17,285 nt of DNA, taken from the NCBI RefSeq assembly GCF_943193085.1, contig NZ_CALPCU010000033.1, positions 1 to 17,285 of the forward strand, written 5' to 3'. Positions 12,986 through 17,285 of the stretch are shown piece after piece. This DNA comes from Vermiculatibacterium agrestimuris. GTDB lineage: Bacteria > Bacillota > Clostridia > Oscillospirales > Oscillospiraceae. The stretch's first letter is position 1. Every line of letters begins with the position of its first letter. The notes beneath the pieces are model-generated. The model was not told the DNA's origin and made no database searches. It worked only from the letters and a program-made list of their open reading frames with translations. A program made the position numbers and the translations under genes.

Positions 12986-13944
12986 TACCAGACAGGCTCC
13001 GCCCCCTCCGCCCGGAGGGGGAGCTCACCAAAGATCCGCGCCACCAGGCTCTCGTATTCCGCAGGGTCGGTGGTCTTCTTCAGCTTCTTTTCATATTTTT
13101 CCGCCTGCTCAAAAAGGCAGAGCTGATAGAACCAGTGTTCCTTCATGCGTCCCAGGGCGTTTTTACGGCTTCCGAAGTCAGAGCTGTAGCCCTCAAACAG
13201 CTCCTCGTCATAGGCCCTGAGCTCCTCCCTGCCTATGCCGGGCCCACCCTGGATCCGCCGCACCAGAGCCGGGTCTGCCGTCAGTCCCCGGCCCAGCATC
13301 ACCGCCTCCGTTTGAGGGAAGCGGGTCAAAAAATCCCCATACCGTCCCGCCGTGGTGAGGTCGCCATTATAGCATACCGGGTTGGCGCTCTCCGCCAGGG
13401 CGAGAGTGAACGCCTCCGGCCGGGCGGGCCTGCGGTAAAGATCCTCCCGCACACGGCAGTGGATGGTAAGCTCTCCAATGGGGTACCTGTTGAACAGCTC
13501 CAGCAGGCGGGGAAACTCCTCCGGCGCCTTCCTCCCCAGCCGGGTCTTAACAGAGATCCTGGCCGGCGCCCGGGCAAAGATCCCGTCCAAAAGCCGCTCC
13601 AGCCCCTCCAGGTCAGACAGAAGACCGCTCCCCTTCCCCTTGGCCACCACCGTGCCCGAAGGACAGCCCAGGTTCAGGTTGATCTCCTCATATCCCATAT
13701 CGGCCAGAGCCCTGGCCGCCCAGAGGAAGTCTTCCGCCTTCTTGGTGAGCAGCTGGGGCACCACCGGCACGCCCCGGTTCGCCTCCGGGAGGAAATCCCG
13801 CTTGCTTCTGCCGGCAAAGCGGCCGTCCTCCGTGGGGGAAAAGAAGGGCGTGAAATACTTGTCCACCCCCGGAAAATAGCGGTGGTGGAGATTCCGCAGA
13901 ACATGGTCGGTGACACCCTCCATAGGTGCGAAATAGAATTTCAA
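12985..13944 (-). CDS. dus: tRNA-dihydrouridine synthase
   Basis: A 319-residue FMN enzyme that reduces uridines in the tRNA D-loop. The N-terminal APMEGVTD motif binds FMN. NLGCPSGTVVAKGKGSGLL carries the catalytic Cys94 and Lys103, and Lys133 (SVKTRLG) and His162 (TIHCR) match FMN/tRNA contacts of the TIM barrel. NGDL and LGRGLTADP form the phosphate-binding end. The C-terminal helical domain, about 240-319, is present. The start is TTG at 13944, with GGAGG nine bases upstream, giving the usual MKFYFAPMEG. It lies right behind two tRNA-Ser genes on the same strand, separated only by their terminator and its own ribosome site. It is most like the clostridial short-barrel Dus clade; which D-loop position it modifies is not visible. 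Confidence 0.92.
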   Translation of the reverse strand: MKFYFAPMEGVTDHVLRNLHHRYFPGVDKYFTPFFSPTEDGRFAGRSKRDFLPEANRGVPVVPQLLTKKAEDFLWAARALADMGYEEINLNLGCPSGTVVAKGKGSGLLSDLEGLERLLDGIFARAPARISVKTRLGRKAPEEFPRLLELFNRYPIGELTIHCRVREDLYRRPARPEAFTLALAESANPVCYNGDLTTAGRYGDFLTRFPQTEAVMLGRGLTADPALVRRIQGGPGIGREELRAYDEELFEGYSSDFGSRKNALGRMKEHWFYQLCLFEQAEKYEKKLKKTTDPAEYESLVARIFGELPLRAEGAEPVW

Positions 13945-13963
13945 CGCGCCTTTCCTCCCATCG

Positions 13964-14002
13964 AAAAAAGGAAAGCGGCCCAGCGGGCCGCTTTCCTTTT
14001 TT
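13964..14002 (-). terminator. Terminator of the tRNA-Ser pair
   Basis: Arms 13964-13981 and 13985-14002 form a perfect 18-bp stem around AGC. The minus-strand RNA ends in six U (13969-13964). It starts directly after the encoded CCA of tRNA-Ser(GCT) and ends 20 bases before the dus start. Confidence 0.9.
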
Positions 14003-14093
14003 TGGCGGAGAAGGAGGGATTTGAACCCTCGCGACGGTTTCCCGCCCTACTCCCTTAGCAGGGGAGCCCCTTCGGCCACTTGGGTACTTCTCC
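14003..14093 (-). tRNA. tRNA-Ser (anticodon GCT), CCA encoded
   Basis: Acceptor GGAGAAG/CTTCTCC, discriminator G and CCA (14005-14003). Anticodon stem CTCCC/GGGAG has loop CTGCTAA, so it reads AGC/AGU codons. A long variable arm and T-arm GAGGGTTCAAATCCCTC are as expected for class II tRNA-Ser. Confidence 0.96.
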
Positions 14094-14131
14094 ATAGCCG
14101 GTTATCTTCACCGTTTTCGGTTGTACGCGAT

Positions 14132-14220
14132 TGGCGGAGAGAGTGGGATTCGAACCCACGGCTCCTTGCGGAGTCACCAGTTTTCAAGACTGGCTCCTTA
14201 AACCACTCGGACATCTCTCC
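14132..14220 (-). tRNA. tRNA-Ser (anticodon TGA), CCA encoded
   Basis: Acceptor GGAGAGA/TCTCTCC, discriminator G and CCA (14134-14132). Anticodon stem CCAGT/ACTGG has loop CTTGAAA, reading UCN codons. The long variable arm GACTCCGCAAGGAGC confirms tRNA-Ser. It is first of the two-tRNA transcript. Confidence 0.96.
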
Positions 14221-14264
14221 ATGTTTATCCATCTTGAGAGGACGGGCGGTCAGATGCGACATTT

Positions 14265-14293
14265 ATATTACCACGGTTTTACGCCTGTGTCAA
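14265..14293 (-). promoter_or_regulatory. Promoter of the tRNA-Ser pair (and probably dus)
   Basis: On the minus strand, TTGACA (14293-14288), 17 bases, TAATAT (14270-14265). It is about 45 bases upstream of tRNA-Ser(TGA) and divergent from the efp promoter. Confidence 0.85.
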
Positions 14294-14355
14294 GAGAGAA
14301 AAGCTGGCATGGCCCCCTTGGTTTTCCTTCCTGACGGAAAAAGGTACAAAAGGGC

Positions 14356-14384
14356 TTGCAAAAGTCTTTCACATAGAGTAAAAT
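14356..14384 (+). promoter_or_regulatory. Promoter of efp
   Basis: TTGCAA (14356-14361), 17 bases, TAAAAT (14379-14384). Both hexamers are identical to those of the tRNA-Arg promoter at 5919-5947. Confidence 0.8.
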
Positions 14385-14421
14385 AATTCTACCAATTTTG
14401 ATTTTTGGAGGATGAATACCA

Positions 14422-14991
14422 ATGCCTACGATTACTGCAGGTGAGTTCCGCAACGGCGTGACCTTTGAGATGGACGGAAAGGTCATGCAGGTGGTCGAGT
14501 TCCAGCACGTGAAACCCGGCAAGGGCGCCGCTTTTGTCCGCACGAAGATGAAGGACGTGCTGGGCGGCGGCGTCACCGAGACCTCCTTCAACCCCACCGC
14601 TAAGTTCGAGACCGCTTATATCGAGCGCAAAGACGCCGAGTACAGCTACAACGACGGCGACCTGTACTACTTCATGGATCAGGAGAGCTTTGACATGGTG
14701 CCCGTATCCCAGGGCGATCTGCCTGACGGCTTCGCCTTTGTTAAGGAGAACACCGTGTGCAAGCTGATGATCTACAAGGAGAAGGTAGTGGGCGTTGAGG
14801 CTCCCAACTTCGTTGAGCTGGAGGTCACCGAGACCGATCCCGGCTTCAAGGGCGACACCGCCACCAACGTCACCAAGCCCGCCACAGTGGAGACCGGCGC
14901 CGAGATCAAGGTTCCCCTGTTCATCAACCCCGGCGACAGGATCAAGATCGACACCCGTACCGGTGAGTACCTGGAGCGCTGCAAGGGCTAA
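14422..14991 (+). CDS. efp: Translation elongation factor P
   Basis: A 189-residue factor (usual about 185) that binds between the ribosomal P and E sites and rescues stalling at proline runs. Three beta-barrel domains are present: an N-terminal KOW-like domain (1-65), an OB domain (about 66-128) and a C-terminal OB domain (about 130-189). The domain I tip reads KPGKGAAF, with Lys34 at the position modified by lysyl or other groups in several bacteria; no modification enzyme (epmA/epmB-like) is present in this window. The C-terminal GDRIKIDTRTGEYLER signature is intact. GGAGG precedes the ATG by ten bases. The CD1247-type gene follows after 56 bases without a terminator, so the two are probably co-transcribed. 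Confidence 0.97.
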   Translation: MPTITAGEFRNGVTFEMDGKVMQVVEFQHVKPGKGAAFVRTKMKDVLGGGVTETSFNPTAKFETAYIERKDAEYSYNDGDLYYFMDQESFDMVPVSQGDLPDGFAFVKENTVCKLMIYKEKVVGVEAPNFVELEVTETDPGFKGDTATNVTKPATVETGAEIKVPLFINPGDRIKIDTRTGEYLERCKG

Positions 14992-15047
14992 AAGGAGCGC
15001 CTGGGGCACTTCGCAGTGTGACAGCCCTGATTTGAAAGGAGTTTACT

Positions 15048-15479
15048 ATGACGATTTCTGAGAAGGTGGCCTATCTGAAGGGCCTGGCCGAGGGCCTGGA
15101 GCTGGATACCGCCAAGTCCAAGGAGGGCAAGCTCATCTCCGTGATGATCGGTATTCTGGAGGAGATCGGCCTGTCCATCGAGGATCTGGAGGAGAACGCC
15201 GACGCCCTGGGTGAGGAGCTGGACGCCGTGTCCGACGACCTTGCCGACGTGGAAGAGATCATCTACGGCGAAGACGAGGATGACGACGAGTGCGGCTGCT
15301 GTGACGACGAGGACTTTTTCGAGGTCGAGTGCCCCAACTGCGGCGCGGAGCTGGACATCGACGAATCCATTCTGGAGGCCGGCACAGTGGAGTGCCCCGG
15401 CTGCGGCAGCAAGTTTGCCATCGATCTTACCGATGACGAGTGTGACTGCGGCTGCGACCACGAGCACGGCGAGGACTGA
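15048..15479 (+). CDS. CD1247 N-terminal-domain protein with zinc ribbon, Cys-rich
   Basis: A 143-residue acidic protein of unknown function. Residues 1-75 are helical and strongly resemble the small 'CD1247 N-terminal domain' seen in Clostridia, beginning MTISEKVAYLKGLAEGL and continuing through an acidic helix to IIYGEDED. The second half has a zinc ribbon, CPNCG (C95, C98) and CPGCG (C116, C119). It is flanked by two extra cysteine clusters: CGCC at 82-85 and CDCGC at 132-136 followed by H138 and H140, giving ten cysteines in all. The ATG follows AAAGGAG at six to seven bases. It probably shares the efp transcript and ends at a very strong terminator. It may be a metal-binding partner of RNA or protein, but this is inference only. 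Confidence 0.8.
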   Translation: MTISEKVAYLKGLAEGLELDTAKSKEGKLISVMIGILEEIGLSIEDLEENADALGEELDAVSDDLADVEEIIYGEDEDDDECGCCDDEDFFEVECPNCGAELDIDESILEAGTVECPGCGSKFAIDLTDDECDCGCDHEHGED

Positions 15480-15496
15480 CACGAGAATCAAAACCG

Positions 15497-15536
15497 AAAA
15501 AACAGGCCGGCATTTTAAAATGCCGGCCTGTTTTTT
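15497..15536. terminator. Perfect 20-bp bidirectional terminator
   Basis: Arms 15497-15516 and 15517-15536 are exact complements (AAAAAACAGGCCGGCATTTT on the left) with no unpaired spacer, and end in seven T on the plus strand. It ends the efp/CD1247-type unit. Confidence 0.92.
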
Positions 15537-15596
15537 TGGGGGCAAAGGGCAAAAGCGTGAGAATAGCAAAGATGCTTAAAAGAATTTTTTATTAAA

Positions 15597-15625
15597 TTGA
15601 ACAAAGTTCCCCTACGAATTTTATA
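15597..15625 (+). promoter_or_regulatory. Likely promoter of cstA
   Basis: TTGAAC (15597-15602), 17 bases and TTTATA (15620-15625); shifting by two gives TATAGA. It implies a leader of roughly 125 bases before the ATG. Confidence 0.55.
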
Positions 15626-15628
15626 GAG

Positions 15629-15738
15629 ATTTCCCCTTGAAATTCGATTTTCGAAGGATTAAGATAGCACCTTGTAAGGGGCTGGTAAAGCCCCTGCCCG
15701 AACCTGCCGCAGAAGAGCGCACGGCGGGGGCGGGAAAT
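15629..15738 (+). promoter_or_regulatory. Structured 5' leader of cstA, type not recognised
   Basis: ATTTCCC (15629-15635) can pair with GGGAAAT (15732-15738) to close the element. Inside are TTCGA/TCGAA (about 15643-15655), GGGGCT/AGCCCC (15678-15683 with 15689-15694) and CCTGCCG/CGGCGGG (15703-15709 with 15722-15728), extended by CCCG/CGGG across an AA/GG internal loop. CGGG competes with the closing stem. It has no U-tract terminator. It does not match a riboswitch class I recognise. Confidence 0.4.
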
Positions 15739-15758
15739 TATGAAAGGGAGGAATTGGC

Positions 15759-17237
15759 ATGATCACGTTCTTTGTTTGTCTGGTGGTCTTGGTGGTAGGC
15801 TTCTTTACCTACGGTAAGCTGATCGAAAAAGTCTTCCATATTGATGACCGCCAGACTCCCGCCATCGCCCATCCCGACGGCGTGGACTACATTCCCATGA
15901 AAACCTGGCGCATTTTCCTGATCCAGCTTCTGAATATCGCAGGTCTGGGCCCCATTTACGGGGCCATTGCCGGAGCCTGTTGGGGCCCGGCAGTCTACTT
16001 GTGGATCGTCTTTGGCACCATTCTGGGCGGCGCGGTTCATGATTTCCTGTCCGGCATGATGTCGGAGCGCAACGACGGTATGTCCATCTCTGAGGTAGTG
16101 GGCCTCTATATGGGTAAGATCATCACCTTTGTCATGCGGGTGTTTTCGGTGGTGCTGCTGGTGATGGTAGGCGTCAATTTTGCCGCCGGCCCCGCCGGCC
16201 TGCTGGCCAAGCTGACCCCGGAGCAGCTGAGCCAGAGCGTTTGGCTCGTGATCATTATGCTCTACTATCTGGCGGCCACCTTCCTGCCCATCGATAAGGT
16301 GGTCGGCAAGCTCTATCCGTTTTTTGGGCTTTGCCTTATCATCATGGCGGTAGGCGTGGGCGGAGCCACCGTTTTCCTGCATGGCAGCGATATGCCTGAG
16401 CTCAGCGCCGCCACTTTGTCCGTTCTTCATCCCAGCGGAACGCCCAAGTGGGCGATGATGTTCGTTACAGTGGCCTGCGGCGCGGTGTCCGGCTTCCATG
16501 CCACGCAATCCCCCATGATGGCCCGGTGCATTAAGTCTGAGAAGGAAGGCCGAACCGTATTCTACGGCGCTATGGTGGCCGAGGGTATCATAGCCCTTAT
16601 CTGGGCCGCCGCCGGCGTTACCTTCTACACCAACCACGGTTCCCTGGTAGAGGGGATGCAGGGCCTTCAGGCCGCCATCACCGCCGGTGGACAAGGCGGT
16701 GTGGTCTATGAGATCTGCACCTCCCTGCTGGGCCCGGTGGGCGGCGTATTGGCTATGATCGGCGTCATCGCCTGCCCCATCACCTCCGGTGACACCGCTT
16801 TCCGTTCCGCCCGGCTTACCATTGCCGACTGGTTCAAGCTGGATCAGGCCGATACCAAGAAGCGGGCCGTTCTGGCCGTTCCTCTGCTGGCTGTCGGATT
16901 TATCATTGTAAAGCTGCTGCCCTGGACCTATCTGTGGCGGTACTTCTCCTGGTCTAACCAGACCCTGGCGATGATCGTACTGTGGACTGGCGCTGTGTTC
17001 CTCCACCGGTACGGCTATCCGCCGGTGGCCTCTATGATGGCCGCTCTGCCCGCCACCTTTATGACGGCGGTGTCCATCACTTATTTCTTCCAGGCCCCCG
17101 AGTGCCTGCACCTGTCCACCTCCATCGCCTATCCCGTAGGTATCGTGGCGGCCGTGGTCTTCTTCGTCCTGTTCTATGTCCAGACCTTCGTGCGTAAGAA
17201 GGACGAAAATCAGTTGGCCGCCCAGATGGGCAAGTAA
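15759..17237 (+). CDS. cstA: Carbon starvation protein CstA-type transporter
   Basis: A 492-residue inner-membrane transporter of the CstA family. Characterised relatives are the Escherichia coli pyruvate transporters CstA and BtsT/YjiY, and peptide uptake has also been proposed. This protein is of the short clostridial kind (E. coli CstA has about 700 residues), with about 13-14 membrane segments through residue 475. Conserved blocks are LLNIAGLGPIYGAIAGACWGP (about 58-78), HDFLSGMMSERN, CGAVSGFHATQSPMMARCI (about 243-261) and CPITSGDTAFRSARL (about 341-355). The ATG has GGGAGG eight bases upstream. It has its own promoter and a long structured leader. No lytS/lytT two-component pair, which often accompanies such genes, lies in the window. 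The substrate is unproven. Confidence 0.92.
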   Translation: MITFFVCLVVLVVGFFTYGKLIEKVFHIDDRQTPAIAHPDGVDYIPMKTWRIFLIQLLNIAGLGPIYGAIAGACWGPAVYLWIVFGTILGGAVHDFLSGMMSERNDGMSISEVVGLYMGKIITFVMRVFSVVLLVMVGVNFAAGPAGLLAKLTPEQLSQSVWLVIIMLYYLAATFLPIDKVVGKLYPFFGLCLIIMAVGVGGATVFLHGSDMPELSAATLSVLHPSGTPKWAMMFVTVACGAVSGFHATQSPMMARCIKSEKEGRTVFYGAMVAEGIIALIWAAAGVTFYTNHGSLVEGMQGLQAAITAGGQGGVVYEICTSLLGPVGGVLAMIGVIACPITSGDTAFRSARLTIADWFKLDQADTKKRAVLAVPLLAVGFIIVKLLPWTYLWRYFSWSNQTLAMIVLWTGAVFLHRYGYPPVASMMAALPATFMTAVSITYFFQAPECLHLSTSIAYPVGIVAAVVFFVLFYVQTFVRKKDENQLAAQMGK

Positions 17238-17269
17238 AAAATATCACCTGTGCGCTCTTAGAGGACGGG

Positions 17270-17285
17270 CCGCGCTCTTGCGCGG
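17270..17285 (+). terminator. Hairpin after cstA, cut by the window edge
   Basis: CCGCGC and GCGCGG form a perfect 6-bp stem around TCTT and end on the last base of the window. This is probably the core of the cstA terminator; the U tract cannot be seen. Confidence 0.4.

Noticed and set aside
14021..14386. Short frames over the tRNA-Ser genes with phrases such as VGFEPT and EWDSNPR
   Set aside because: These are well-known false proteins produced by translating tRNA genes; the cloverleafs are complete.
15738..17111. A 457-residue minus-strand frame opposite cstA
   Set aside because: Same antisense effect; cstA on the plus strand explains the frame.

Overview
The window looks like chromosomal DNA from a GC-rich, spore-forming gut clostridium, probably Oscillospiraceae and near Flavonifractor/Lawsonibacter. 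This is inferred from the GC-rich coding sequence with strong AGGAGG-type ribosome sites, the tepA/spoIIIE neighbourhood, the efp/CD1247-type pair, the DUF4364 and CmpB-type genes, and tRNAs with encoded CCA. No transposase, integrase, phage gene or CRISPR array was seen. The first 28 bases are a pure C run and look like a contig end or sequencing artefact.

Layout. Positions 94-2450 (minus): a creatininase-family metallohydrolase followed by an NhaC-family antiporter, from one good promoter. 2708-2857 (plus): a 49-codon small gene with its own ribosome site and terminator. 2907-3818 (minus): a monoacylglycerol-lipase-like alpha/beta hydrolase. 3962-5712 (minus): an AGCS-family amino acid/Na+ symporter under a tandem glycine riboswitch with terminator and consensus promoter. 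5775-5947 (minus): tRNA-Arg(ACG) with its own promoter and terminator. 5977-10475 (minus): FtsK/SpoIIIE DNA translocase, UppP undecaprenyl-diphosphatase and a TepA/ClpP-like protease. 10476-10948: a 470-base AT-rich, gene-free stretch with a 23-bp operator-like palindrome, a cluster of DnaA-box-like 9-mers and a structured element ending in a strong hairpin. 10949-12339 (minus): a DUF4364 winged-helix protein and a CmpB-type membrane protein, overlapping at their junction. 12507-12944 (plus): a low-molecular-weight tyrosine phosphatase. 12985-13944 (minus): a tRNA-dihydrouridine synthase directly behind two tRNA-Ser genes. 14356-15536 (plus): elongation factor P and a small Cys-rich acidic zinc-ribbon protein. 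15597-17237 (plus): a CstA-type transporter with a long structured leader.

Themes. Three transporters (NhaC, AGCS, CstA) suggest Na+/H+-linked uptake of small nitrogenous or carboxylic nutrients; one is paired with a likely cytosolic amidohydrolase and one is glycine-controlled. A second group covers envelope and cell-cycle functions (SpoIIIE/FtsK, UppP, TepA). A third covers translation (three tRNAs, Dus, EF-P). Most genes are ordinary. The most interesting signals are non-coding: a complementarity in the glycine riboswitch that suggests an OFF switch, the DnaA-box cluster away from dnaA, the plus-oriented structured element at 10.85-10.94 kb, the terminator that fills the gap between tRNA-Ser and dus, and two near-perfect operator palindromes. 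I found no clearly new multi-gene system.
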